Source: Pagrus major (Eukaryota > Chordata > Actinopteri > Spariformes > Sparidae). Taken from it: a stretch of 64,000 bases of DNA. Below are positions 51,601 to 62,679 of the stretch, piece after piece. Numbering within the stretch: the first letter of the stretch is position 1; every line of letters begins with the position of its first letter. The stretch covers positions 12,647,446-12,711,445 of the forward strand of contig NC_133234.1 in the NCBI RefSeq assembly GCF_040436345.1, written 5' to 3'. The position numbers and the translations under genes are program-made. The notes beneath the pieces were generated by a model that was given only the letters and a program-made list of their open reading frames with translations, did no database searches and was not told the DNA's origin.

Positions 51601-54600
51601 TTATGTTACTTTGGTTTATTTAACTTAATTGGCACCAGTGTGTAGGTTTTCTGAGCTCGCGAAAAGATGTCAAGGTGGCATAGACCAGAATGAAGAGATG
51701 TCAGCTCATTCTTCTTGCTAGAATGTTTCCTTTCACTAATCCAGAAAGCAGATCACAGCCACACTGCAGTCTGTCTCCCCTCACACTTTACTCTTTCAAA
51801 CTTTCTTGTGAATGTCACTAATACCCAGCTCCTGCACCCCCTTCGGAGGTGTCCTGTCCCACCTCAGTGCACCCCTTCTTGTCCGTCACTTACCACTTCC
51901 TCCTCCTTTTTCCTCCTCTGTCTCCTCTTTCCAGTGCACCTGCTCCTCTCCCTGACTGCTTTCAGAGCTTCCTCAGGGAGGAGGCGCTGGACTTTTTCTG
52001 TAGCCAGTGTCACAAACAAATAAGTCGTCTCGAGGACCTCTCCACGCGCCTCAATTTCCTAGAGATGACTAGGTAACACGTCATTCACAACCCCCCTCAG
52101 ATTGTAGGCTGTGTGGATGTGTTTGCAGTGCTGATTAGATACAGTATCGTGCATGTATGTGTCCGACTAGCATGGTGTGTGATATGGCACAGATTGTACT
52201 TTCACACACACATTAGGGTTTATTTTGTGGGTCTGTTTTAAGCCCATCTTACCTCACTTTCATCGGTACCATTGTTTTTTTGCGAGAGTTAATATTGAGC
52301 ATTTATTCATGGAAAAAAACTCACTCAGCCGTCTGCTCATTCCATCTGTAAACATTATGATTTGCCACTCATACATGACAAACATTTTGCTCATCTGAAA
52401 CATAAGCAAATAGACTGATTGTACATGAAACAATCACCCCCAGGTATCACAGGTGAGTGGCGTCTATCTCAGTATTTTTGGTTCCTCATGCCATCAGCTT
52501 CATGCTTCATTTGAGTTGTTGCTGAACGACTGCTGGTAGCGGCGCAAAGCTTTTCAAAGAACCTGCTTTTATTAGAAACGGAGGTGCTGATCCAGGATTA
52601 CTGACCAGTAGCTGTATTACAGAAACTTAGTGATACTGAAATCCTGTTGGATCTGTTCCACAACTGAATGCGAGACATAAATGAAAAATGTATATAGTTA
52701 TAAAACTCATTTTAGGTTTTATTTAAAGTTTCTGTAATGCTGTCTATCCGTTGAACTAATCCTGGATCGGCATTTGTTAAAATGCATTGCTGTGTTTGTG
52801 TTAGATTGCTGTGATGTGTGAATATTTTCTAGCTTTAGTTTAAAGAAAACCCCAGTGATTTATGAGTTAAAATAACAAAACAACTTCAACATGCACTTTT
52901 ATCTGTGCTAGCAGGGAGAGGGATTGGGAGTGGGGGGGCTAGGACAAATAGAAGGAGATAGCGCCTCTTTCCTCCATTCTTTTTTCTCTTCCTGACCATT
53001 TTTCCTGTTGTTCTTTCTCCCCCACTCAGCGCTGGCAAGAGGCTGTCCAGCAAGAAAGTAGCAAGGTAAGCTAAACAGTTGCCCTGAAGGGTTCATATTT
53101 CTGGTGTGATTGTAATAGATAGCTTCTTGTTTGCATAAGGGAATAGCAATTTATCAAACATAAACTAACTCTAGGGACAGTTGATCTAAATTGTTGCCTC
53201 TCCATGTGCAGACATCTCCTCCAGAACAGCTCCATGACTCTGGACACGGTGAGCGACCTGACGCGGGACATCCTGGAGCTCGCTGACAATGACATCACAG
53301 ACAAGGTGAGAGCAACTGATAATCTTTCACATCCCTCTGGTTACACAAGGTCATACCTCAAACAGGGTTTTGTTAAAAGGTTTAAAAATGTCTTCATTTA
53401 TTCTAGTTAGTTCAGTTAGCCATGCAGCTAGCAGTCCTGACTGGGAGCTCAGGGACCAGGGGTGTGTTGGTGTTTACATAGCTAGCACAGGAGATTTGGA
53501 CTGGGACTGGATGGGGTTAGCCTGTTAGCATGCTTACTTCATTGGATAGTTATGCAAAACAATACATAGAAGTCATAACATCTAACTGTTATTTCCACAC
53601 ATTCTTAATTGCACCTTTAACCAAACCATTTTCCTCCGTTAAACCTATCTCTGCTCAGGACCACCTCTGTACCACTTCCCTGTATACCTACCTGTAATAC
53701 TTGTGTAGGAAAAAGATGATTCTTCATAAAATCAGTCTTAAATTGAATGCTTTTGAAGAGCTTCTGAAGATATTTTTTTAACCAGATATAAGTGTCTGAT
53801 ACCTGTTGACACCCTGTTTGAGCTGCCCCCATTATAGTTGCTGTTAACTGAAAAAGGAACAGCAGTTTGACAGATGCATCATAGTTGATTACCTTTACAA
53901 CCATTTCTGTTTCACTGACCATGAAGCATCTACTTTTCCAAGGTGCTCCTCCTCGAGCGTCGAGTGGCAGAACTGGAAAAGGAGTCGGAGGCGTCGGGGG
54001 AGCAGCACGCCAGGTTGCGCCAGGAGAACCTTCAGCTGGTGCACCGGGCCAACGCCTTGGAGGAGCAGCTGAAGGAGCAGGAGGTCTATGCTGACGAGCA
54101 AATGCAGCAGGAGAGCCGTCGTCAGAAGGAGTCCCTGACCAAGCTGGAGAGGGAGAGAGGGTTGGAGCTGGAAAACCTGCAGGCCAGGTGAGCAGATTAA
54201 AAAAAAAAAAGGACTGGGCATATCTGTGGTTGCAGCAGGAACCATTACATTTACTGTACAACAGATTTGTATGTGGTATATGATTTAAACATGCTGCCCT
54301 GTTTGTTGAAGACAATTTAATCACTTTGTTTATTATTTGATGAGTAAAAATGTTTATAAACCACAAAAATATAATAATAATTTTAATAATTTTACCTAGT
54401 CAGTTACTTTGATTCGTTTTTAGGTTGGTGTGTGTCTTGTATGAGATATAATGTTATATTACAAACACATTTCTTCAATGTGATGTCAATAGTTGACATG
54501 TTGTTTGTTGGATGAACCGCAGCTCTACACTGCCACCCTCTGGCACTAATCTGCCACTGAATGTAACCTGCAGCTCTGTGATATAGCGTCGTTTACTGTA

Positions 54601-56646
54601 AACAAACAGATGTTGTTACATTGTGTCTCTACTGTCTGTATAAATGATTTGATCTGTTTATCAGGCTGCAGCAACTGGATGAGGAAAACAGCGAGCTGAG
54701 GTCGTGTGTCCCTTGTCTTCGAGCAAACATTGAGAGACTAGAAGAGGTGAGAGCAACAACATCTCATCTCCTGCTTCGTCTTGCCTTCCTCTTGCTCCTT
54801 TCTTATAAGTCTACAACAGTCTTCTTCATCCTTTTCTTTGATTTTTATTTTCCAGGAGAAGAGGAAGCTGCAGGATGACACAGAAGCCATGTCTGACAGG
54901 CTGCAGGAGGAGACAGAGACCCGCAGGAAGATGGCTGACAAGCTGAGCCATGAGCGCCACCAGAGCCAGAAGGAGAAGGAGTCCACTCAGGAGGTAGGGC
55001 TGGTTTCTCTGTGTACAAAATAAACAGTCCTCTGTGTACAAAACATTGCAGTACAGTGGCGAGTTAGACAACATCGTTGTGAGAGCCAAAGTCATCGTAA
55101 CATACTCATCATAATGCTTCTCCAGAAGCGTTTATTAAAACAAATTCTTGCTGTGCATAAAGGAGATCATCTGTTTCTGACTGTCAAATCAACATTTCGG
55201 CTTAAACCGTTATGATAAAAATTGCTATTACAATCACTATCATATAGTGTCACAATACTGGAATTGCTAAAAAGAAAGATCCAAGGCACTCCTCCAGCAA
55301 AAAGATTAAAAAGTTTGTATTTTAAAAGCTATTCAATGCTGAAGCTCTATAAAGCATTGATAATGCAAAATGAGCTGAGTAGCAACACGCAGAGCTGCAC
55401 GCAGATAAGCCTTCTTCAAAAACATTGAAAAAAATCAATATTCAATACCATTTTTCGACGGTAGAGAACAGCAGTCTTTAAAAATAATTTAATTATCTTA
55501 TTCATGAATCTTTAAATAGTACTGTGTGTTAAAAACCACAGCATCTAAATTAATTTAGCTGTGATCATAGTCAAAGTATTTTCGTATCATTTGAGCCTTA
55601 CAGCCCCAATTTTAACTTTGAGAAATTCAAATGGCAGTATGCTGAGCCGTCTTATTTAATTCCTCAGTGATGTTGAAATGGGAGCTCAAATTAACCTCTC
55701 GAAATTCTTTATAGAGGTCAGTTGCCTTGCTAGCGTTACACTGATGTGTTTGCACCTTTTGTTAGCACTGGTTTGTAGCCTAGCTTGCCTTCCCTCGTTG
55801 ATTTGCCTCAAATGCCAAGTATCTCCAGAGAGCACTCCTGCTGTTTTTTGGTTGTGGAGGCTCTGCACTTGCTATCTTTAATGAGCTATAACACCATAAC
55901 AAAAACGGAGCAAATGAGACGAGAGATAAGAAGTGAAAAATAATTTTTCATAATTTTTGACAACACTTCTGACACGTGTCAAACGCTCCTGTCTAAATTA
56001 TGTCTAATCAAGTGTTTTTGCCTAATACTCAGTTTTGTTTTTTTGCTCCTCAGCTCATTGAAGACCTGCGTAAACAGCTCGAGCACCTTCAGCTGTACAA
56101 GCTGGAGGCCGAAGCAAAGAGAGGGCGCACACCTGGCGCCGGGCTGCAGGAATATCAAACCCGAACCCGTGAAGCCGAGCTGGAGCAGGAGATCAAACGA
56201 CTCAAGCAGGTACATACTCCAAGCCTCCCTTTTATTTTATGCAGTGTTTCCTCATTCATTCTTTGTTTTTATGATGCGTTATGTTTGACTTAACCGCTCC
56301 AGGACAACCGCAGCCTGAAGGAGCAGAACGACGAGTTGAACGGCCAGATTATCAACCTGAGCATCCAGGGAGCCAAGAACTTGATGTCGGCCTCCTTCTC
56401 CGACTCCCTTGCAGCTGAGATCAACTCCGTGTCTCGGTCGGAGGTAGGTTTGGAAAAGATTTCATCAAACATACTTCCCTTTACTTGAATTAAGTGTTTT
56501 ATCTCCACTGACATCCATTTCTCTGTTTCCAGTTGATGGAGGCGATCCACAAACAGGAGGAGATCAACTACAGACTCCAGGACTACATTGACAAAATCAT
56601 CGTGGCCATCATGGAGTCCAACCCCTCCATCCTAGAGGTCAAATAG
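25609..56646 (+). CDS. rab11fip3: RAB11FIP3 (Rab11 family-interacting protein 3), 14 coding exons
   Basis: Coding exons: 25609-27231, 34464-34557, 39726-39802, 44514-44686, 49458-49664, 51935-52072, 53030-53065, 53212-53305, 53943-54187, 54665-54746, 54856-54993, 56054-56209, 56303-56443, 56533-56646; these total 3,318 nt and give 1,105 residues (human about 756). The start is firm: an in-frame TAA lies directly before the ATG. Residues 1-505 are acidic and Ser/Leu-rich. EF-hand 1 is canonical (loop D518-E529, DQDGDG); EF-hand 2 (550-561, DPSGLG) is degenerate. TDSAYLGSESTYSECETF and VTVIGGEEEHFEDFGE are FIP3 hallmarks. The coiled coil runs from about residue 815. The C-terminal Rab11-binding domain holds YIDKIIVAIMESNPS (1086-1100). 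The family links Rab11 and Arf6 to recycling endosomes, dynein and the cytokinetic furrow. FIP4 is the closest alternative; the linkage to DECR2 favours FIP3. Confidence 0.92.
27232..34463 (+). other. RAB11FIP3 intron 1 (7.2 kb)
   Basis: No further exon is recognised. There is a short (GA)n run at 29207-29228. A repeat fragment ending TTGCCCAGCCCTAG lies near 30200-30312, followed by a CGATAAAG...GCCGCAGCCCT step near 30380-30413 that resembles the teleost AGGGCTGCAA repeat in reverse. The stretch at 28860-28980 has TAAT cores and could be regulatory, with weak support. Confidence 0.5.
36462..36690 (+). mobile_element. AGGGCTGCAA-type teleost repeat, partial copy
   Basis: The left end AGGGCTGCAATTAATG, followed by TTTTAGTCTATAAAATGTCA and CTCACATTTAAGAAGCT, matches a very common teleost non-autonomous DNA element remembered as hAT-like. 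The right half is missing or decayed. Confidence 0.65.
39198..39415 (+). mobile_element. Family A MITE copy in RAB11FIP3 intron 2
   Basis: It starts TGGTGCAATAAGTACGAATTT and keeps the interior steps ATCAACAGAATGTGAAGACA, GACATTATGTC and CTGGACCGCTAACTG. The right end is truncated. Confidence 0.6.
39570..39630. repeat. (CA)n microsatellite
   Basis: About 60 bases of CA with three GACA interruptions, 96 bases upstream of coding exon 3. Confidence 0.95.
39803..44513 (+). other. RAB11FIP3 intron 3 (4.7 kb)
   Basis: No exon was recognised, though a short exon for a segment expected from human is missing between exons 3 and 4 (see findings). The intron contains a hAT-like element, a poly-T tract near 43028-43053 and a short (TTG)n run near 44335-44352. 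Confidence 0.45.
41746..42282. mobile_element. hAT-like non-autonomous element with GGGCC inverted ends
   Basis: The left end GGGGGCCTAAACTTTTTCC, then AGAGGGCCAAAACT, is mirrored at the right by GGCGGGCCAACCTTGGC and GGTAAGCCCTGG. This matches the remembered teleost/vertebrate hAT MITE pattern (CAGGGGT...AACTTTTT...GGGCCAAA). The interior has no transposase frame. Confidence 0.65.
44687..49457 (+). other. RAB11FIP3 intron 4 (4.8 kb)
   Basis: No further exon was recognised. Open frames on the minus strand at 47866-48300 and 48353-48727 reach 124-144 codons but show no known family, no splice context and no conserved motif. Confidence 0.45.
46020..46260. repeat. Interspersed repeat with two related segments
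   Basis: Two segments about 120 bases apart share the pattern CTTCATTTTGATCTCRACWACACAC preceded by CCMATCTTYGAACT. This looks like a diverged teleost interspersed repeat with a local duplication. Confidence 0.5.
50584..50916. mobile_element. Teleost MITE, GGGGCACTATGTGG family, in intron 5
   Basis: The left end TTTAAAGGGGCACTATGTGG and right end ACTAAATAGTGCACCGTTGA are inverted repeats about 330 bases apart. The ends match a common teleost element (AAAGGTGCACTATGTAG). Confidence 0.7.
51935..52072 (+). other. RAB11FIP3 coding exon 6, possible cassette exon with CxxC
   Basis: The 138 nt exon is a multiple of three, begins and ends in the same codon phase, and could be skipped without frameshift. 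It encodes residues 725-770 with FFCSQCHKQISRLEDL, a CxxCH pair followed by a short amphipathic stretch. I do not recall this segment in the canonical human FIP3 protein; a related segment may exist in FIP4 or other isoforms. Confidence 0.7.
53376..53620 (-). mobile_element. Family A MITE copy, inverted, in RAB11FIP3 intron 8
   Basis: It closes with TTCTTAATTGCACCTTTAA at 53602-53620 and carries TTCAGTTAGCCATGCAGCTA and GGGACCAGGGG, the reverse of the interior of other family A copies. Confidence 0.65.
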
Positions 56647-56867
56647 ACACCATGCAGCCACGCACAGTGACTCCTCAGGCTGTTAAAAATACCAGAGACT
56701 TGGCTGAAAGAAAACTACCAAGAAAGGATGTAAAAATATTCCGACAAACAACAACAACAACGCACTCGACCCCCAAAAGAGAAGAATTTAAGATTTCTAA
56801 GAAGTCCATAGCTAAGCAATTTACAGATAGATATCCCTTGAGTATGTGCTTATACGTGAGTGTCTGT

Positions 56868-56869
<2 letters not shown>

Positions 56870-56913
<44 letters not shown>
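56870..56913. repeat. (GT)n microsatellite in the RAB11FIP3 3' UTR
   Basis: About 21 GT units, 224 bases after the stop codon. Confidence 0.95.
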
Positions 56914-56915
<2 letters not shown>

Positions 56916-57456
56916 ACCCTCCTGTGTACACTTGGGTTCTGGTGACTTCCATGTAATTTGGCCAGAGGGACCCAAGTCTCCCCCAGCTGGTTGAGTGAGT
57001 GAATGTGTAAATGTGTGCAAGAGGTCTGTATCTGAAAGAGTAGAAAATGTTCCCGTCCCCGTCCAGAAACAAAGTGTCAATGTTTGATTGAGCTACAAAA
57101 AAAATAACGATCAGACAACTATACAGTACCGAAAGGCCTTAAACAAAAGGTGATGGAAAGTATTCATTAATCCTGCTCAGTTCAGTCAGTGGAGTGTTAC
57201 TGGGATGATGGAGGTATGTGGGGCTGTGGTCTCCTGAACCAGGCTGAATCGTGCTTTCGTCACGAGCCGTATGAAGCACGGGTCAGGAGATCGGAGCAGC
57301 GATTTCTCTTTTGAATTCATCTTAATTTGTTTAGAGCTTGCTGTGCTGCCGACCAGCCCCTATAACAGTGTGTTGTGTCCTTTTAACCAAGTTCCAACCC
57401 AAGTGAGGGACATTTCTAGAGGTTGAGGTCGGAGAAATGCCCGGAGGGTTTCTTCG

Positions 57457-57459
<3 letters not shown>

Positions 57460-57487
<28 letters not shown>

Positions 57488-57488
57488 A
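57460..57488. repeat. (TG)n microsatellite
   Basis: About 14 TG units. Confidence 0.95.
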
Positions 57489-60400
57489 AGGTGTTTGACA
57501 TTTCCTTTTGTTTTTGTTGCTCTGTGTTACTTAAAGGTTTTGTAAAAAGCCTGGCAACACAAGCTTCAAAGCTTCAAAGTCCCAAATGAAGGAACTGGGT
57601 GGTTAATAATTTGCCTCATCTCATATTTATTTATATATTCTTTTTACAATGAAACAGGGTCCCAGAGGTCAGGTGGGCTGGAAACCTTCAGTTTAAAAAA
57701 GGAAATACTACATTTCCCATCACACCCTGGCACAAATATTAGAAAACTCAAATGTATCTCACTAAGTGTAGACTGGGTGCTTTAACTGATATAACGTGTT
57801 CATACTCACAGGTTCACTTTGTTAACTCTCCAACACTTGAACTAAGCATGAAGGGAAACTTTGGAATTCTGGGAATTGTAGTCTTTTCTTTCTTTCTCTC
57901 TTTTTCTTTTTTTTGTAAGTACAGCCCACCTGACCACAGTGTTCTCTTGCTGAGTGAAAGTGATGGGGAGCAAATTTATCCAGGTAACTAACCATGTTTT
58001 TTTTTTTTTTGCTGCACAAGTGATGTATTGTCGGTAAAAATGCCGACATTTGACAAGTTGTATGTGAATAATCAAATGGTTGTACTTTGCACTAAGTTTT
58101 GTTTTGATTTGTTTTTGTTGATCAAAAAGAAAATGTTTATTTTGAAGGGATCAAATCGTAAATGAGGACAGTTTTGAGCACGTATGAAGATGTTAGCGTG
58201 CAGGAGTTGTTGCTGCTGACATGTTGGCTGCATCCCACTCACGCTGTATAAGATCATCACACTAATTTTTCTGGCATCTTAAATTGGAAATATTGGAGAA
58301 TACTCAACAAAAAGACTTGCAGCCATGTCTTAGGATGAGTTTAATTTTCATTTACATACTGTATTTTTTCAGCCATCAGGAGTTCCTGTGAGCTCTGTTT
58401 CTGTGCTGGCCAGTTGTATCTTTTTCCAGATGTAAAACTGAAGAGACGTGGCAGACTTTGGTAGCAATAATGCTTGGAAAGAAAGTGGACATCGGTGGAG
58501 GGAAACACACCTGCTCTGTATTTCCTCTGCTGGAGCAACATCTGCTTTTTCAAAGACTGATTTTGGACTGCTCATCAGTACCATGCAGCCATCTCACAGT
58601 ACTCTTTCTGACTCAAACTGGACACAAGTGTCAGATTCACCTACCAGACATCTCGATGGATTTAAAGTTGAAGGATAAATGGGGGGTGGAGGTTGTTTCT
58701 TGTCCAAACGACAATGCGTTCTGCACCAATACGCTAAGAAGAATTCCTATTTTTCACCCTATTCACCTCTACGTCACTGCTCTTCTTCACCTGCCACTCC
58801 ATGGAAAAAAAAATGGCCTTGGATGTAAATGACTTGTACATGTAAAGTTTTTTCTACACTCATTCTAGATTCTAGGTATTTTTATAGTCGGAAGGAAAAG
58901 AACATTTCTTCTCGTTGTCTTAAGCTGAGAGACAGCTGCCTGTATTCTTCTCTAGCATGTAGCGTGTACAGTATCTGTTGGGAGTTTTTTTTTTTTTTTT
59001 TTTTTCCTTGTTTTAAATAACATGCAGATATTTATTCATCATTTGACACAACTCACACTCTGTGATCTGTTCTGCTGAAAATGTACATTTTTGAATTCAT
59101 GAAGGGGGAGATTGACTCACGGTGACTGAATCTGTGGGAGGATTTATCGAATTAAGTTGTATTGCGTGCAAAAGAAGCTTGAATGTGACCTGCTCGGAGT
59201 GGTCGTTTGTCGAGGTCGTCGCACTCTTCCATGATGCTGATGTTGCTTTGACCTCTTCAGGGTTTCGATATATGGCCGAGTCTGCAGTTTCTACTGTTGT
59301 CTTCCCAGATGGAGTCAGGTCGTGCATGGAAACACCTATTTTTATTGTATATCTCTTGATTCAGACCTATGTTTTGACTGACAAATCATATGCTATAATT
59401 TCTATCAGTGGAGTTGCAGGTTGTGAGACCTCATCATGTAAACACGCGACACCTAAAACCTCATAACCAGGCTTGCTGAGTTCAGCTTCCTGCTTTTAAG
59501 TGCGGCCCCGACAGATTTAATACGCCATTCTTTATAGTAAGGAATCGTTTTTTGCGTTACAGAGAGTAAATGGGATGACACTCGAACACAGCAGGCTATA
59601 CTACACTTAATTCTCTCCCTGCTTCATATCTGAGTGTCTGGTTTTGGCAGATAGTTTGTGGACCAACATGGCAACAGAATAATAAGACCACAGAGCTGAC
59701 AAACACAGAGCGGAAGGCGATTGCACTTTATCCAAATTTCTGCTTTCAAAATGACCAAAGACAGCTGTTTTGAACTCAAACTAATCATTTTATCTATCAT
59801 GGTCCGTGATTTCAGTAACATTTTTCCTGTTCTATTAAATCATAAATCAGCAGACTCTGAGCTAACCCTTAAAGGAAAGAAGAGAACTGGCCTGCTAGTC
59901 TAAACACTGTGCCTCTGTGTCTCAAACTTTGCCTCTAAACTAACCTGATGATGAGCCCTGGGGGGAAGCACTGACCACGTGACTGTCAGTTTGTTAAATT
60001 ATAAATGATGAAACCTAAACTGTAAATATGAATTGTCATTTTGTGAACTTTTTTTTTCTCTCTCTCACACGCTCACTTCCAGTGTCCAAAGAAAGTTTGC
60101 TCAAGGCACAAACATCACTACTGTAGTAGTGCATGGCTTGCCATTACGTGACATGGGAAGATTACAAAAAAGAGAATATTGTAGAAAAGAGAAAGTTTAA
60201 ATTTATTCCTATTTTCAAAGATAAATGTATAAATTATAACAGTATTGGTTACAGCTGTATATTATTTTTGAAGATCCCCTAAATGATCTAATCCTAATTG
60301 TTCCTGGGGGAAATATAATTTCATTGTAAAAAGAGAAAAATTTAAAGGTAAGCAGTGAAAGTAAGATTAGAAAATAAATGGAATAAAATGACCCTGTGTT

Positions 60401-60599
60401 TGGTTGCCTCATTCTTGTTCCATGTGTTTGCATGTACTGCACTTGTACTACACAGATACTGGAAGAGTATTCAGCAGAATACAGGCTTTGCTCACCTTAA
60501 GCATTTATTTCATTGTACGTACTCTTTAATTTATCTAATTTGACAGAGAAACCTTCATGTTCAGATGTCAATATGATTCAGAATTGATGCTTTAGAGCC

Positions 60600-60790
60600 A
60601 TGTTTTTCAATCCTGGTCCTCTGGGAGTCCTTACCCTGCATGTTTTAGATATTTCCCTGCTCCAACACACAGATTTCAAATGATCAGCTCCTCATCAAGC
60701 TCTGCTTAAGCCTAATAACGACCACTCATTTGAATCAAGTGTGTGGTAGCAGGGAAACATCTAGAACATGTGGGACCAGGATTGAAATGA
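60600..60790. mobile_element. Palindromic hAT-type MITE (TCCTGGTCC family)
   Basis: The halves mirror each other: TCAATCCTGGTCCTC at the left against GGGACCAGGATTGAAA at the right, and TGTTTTAGATATTTCCCTGC against AGGGAAACATCTAGAACATG. This nearly full-length fold-back of about 190 bases matches a widespread vertebrate element as I remember it. Confidence 0.75.
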
Positions 60791-60799
60791 ACTGATTTA

Positions 60800-61975
60800 G
60801 AGGATTTCCTTTAAATGAAATATTATCATTGTATTCAAAATTAAATATTACTATTAAAAATTTAATTTTCAGTTCCTCAGTTCCATGTTAACCAGAATTA
60901 ATGTATTCCAAACTGAATAATTAGTTAAAGTTAGATTCGTTACACTCTTTGGCAATGTTCTGCATTATCCATTAATTTCCCAAATTATATATAAGCTCCA
61001 TGTGGTTGTGTCTGATCATAATGAGACACAGTGTTGGCAATTATACTGACAACTGATCAAAGATGATACTGATACTGGCTCCCTCTGCCTTCAACCTTTC
61101 AGCCCCACCTGCAGGTTATAGATATGTAGTGCAGCGGCCCTCAACCAAACTTTGCTCATTTTTCAACAATGTCACAATCCTGTTAACACCTTCACCTGCT
61201 CCACTTATAACTAACACTATATTAAATGCTACGCTTGCCAAAGAGAGTTTGTGAAACCCATCTGATATAACATCTAATAGAAACTATTTCAGCCACTGGT
61301 AAGTATATGCGTGCAATAACACAGAATTTTTCAGGGCCCATTTGTGTTATTAGTATTCAGCTGACAAATCAATATTGAGAAATTAAATAAGAGTTGGAAA
61401 AGTCAAAAGGAAATGAATTAATTTTATTGACATGGTAAAAACTAAATTGTCAATCGGTGATTAATAATGAAATAGTTCAAATGACATAATAATTAGATAC
61501 TTCATAATGAATTAATTGATCATATTGCTTTGGATTGGAACTGAAACTGCTGTCAACAGTTTTACAGACTTTACAGAAGCAATCATTTGTAAAAGTCTTC
61601 TGGTGTTACCATTTCCCATCACCTCCACAGACTGTTAATAAGTTAACATGACTGTTGAGCTCTTGATTACAGATGCTAAAATCAACTCTTTAATGTAAAG
61701 GTTTAAAGTAACCCACATATCAATATATAACTATAAATATGTATTATTATTATTATTATTATTGATATTGATATTGATATTGATATTGTTATTGATATTG
61801 ATATTAATATTAATTTTCACCATCGGTCAATTATTTTGTTACCCTTGAAAATGTTTTTATGTCAAATATATATATGCTTAAATAAGACTTAAACACTTAT
61901 TAATTAATTAATTAATTTACCGATTAGTTTATTTGTTAATCGATGTAAACTGAACTACTGATTGAGACACAACGA
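60800..61975. other. AT-rich spacer before TELO2
   Basis: It has no gene or RNA that I can recognise and contains a compound microsatellite at 61742-61815. Confidence 0.5.
61742..61815. repeat. (ATT)n / (GATATT)n compound microsatellite
   Basis: A run of ATT triplets passes into GATATT hexamers and then ATATTA units. Confidence 0.95.
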
Positions 61976-61979
61976 GCAT

Positions 61980-62679
61980 CCAGTAGTGTTACAAAAACCG
62001 TTGGTTTCTTGAATGTCGCACCGGTCAGAGGAACTGTCCCCGGAACCTTACCTCTTCTTCTTGCTCTTCGCACGGACGTATTTTGATGGAACACATAGAA
62101 AGCGATGGAAGTGCCGCGGCGGGACGTTCGTGTCAAAACCAAAACGTGAACTGACAGTGGGAACTACAAATTACACCTCGGGAAGGAATATTTTAACGTC
62201 AAAGCGACTGTTTAACATGTCTACAGTCGCCTTATAGTTTTTTTTGTTGTTTTTTAATAAAAATGTCCAGGTGCGTATCGAGTTTTACAGGCTAACATTT
62301 TAAGCTAATTCACTAAAGTCTTTATTGAAACTTCACCAGGTTTACGAAAAAGAAAAAGGGGTCATATAAAACACAACAAACTTAATTATTTGTAACTTGA
62401 GTAAAGGCTGTACATCCAGAAAGTTTTGCTGTCATGTGCTGATATAACTGTTGGCTTAACTCTTAAAGCTAAAATTGTATTAAAAGGCAAAATACACTCA
62501 TGGCTATTTATAATCTACAGACTTGGTTATGAACGCTGAACTACTGTGTGTTTGTTTCTGTGTAGAGATAAATAGTTGGCAGTCATACCTTTGATAGAGA
62601 CACTTGTTTCAGGGTGAAAATGAATGTCTCTCTAATGTGTTTGTTTAGGAGGTAAAACAAGCTTGTGACAATTTCAAAG
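61980..62679 (+). promoter_or_regulatory. TELO2 promoter, 5' UTR exon and UTR intron
   Basis: A CG-containing stretch at about 62000-62180 stands out from AT-rich flanks. A donor TCCAG|GTGCGT is at 62270, and an acceptor TTGTTTAG is at 62648, giving a likely 5' UTR intron. An in-frame TAA at 62653-62655 precedes the ATG at 62680. A minus-strand ATG and donor in the same promoter are noted in the findings. Confidence 0.5.

Larger units (their letters stand above)
56647..60390 (+). other. RAB11FIP3 3' UTR and downstream sequence
   Basis: No coding exon follows the TAG at 56644-56646. GT microsatellites are at 56870-56913 and 57460-57488, and a poly-T tract is near 58987-59006. Candidate poly(A) signals are ATTAAA at 59834-59839 and AATAAA at 60373-60378 and 60382-60387. 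The 3' UTR could therefore be as long as 3.7 kb, but its end is not known. ZNF143-like motifs lie at 57707 and 57863 (see findings). Confidence 0.45.

Noticed and set aside
53617-54366. 249-codon open frame on the minus strand
   Set aside because: It lies antisense to RAB11FIP3 exon 9, whose plus-strand coiled-coil reading matches the family; the minus frame is a mirror of biased codons and has no known domain.
59122-59466. 114-codon plus-strand frame downstream of RAB11FIP3
   Set aside because: It lies in the likely 3' UTR, has no recognisable domain, and is not continued by any spliced exon I can find.
62013-62237. 74-codon plus-strand frame upstream of TELO2
   Set aside because: It lies in the CG-containing promoter/UTR exon and has no homology I recognise. 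It could act as an upstream open frame but cannot be supported as a protein.
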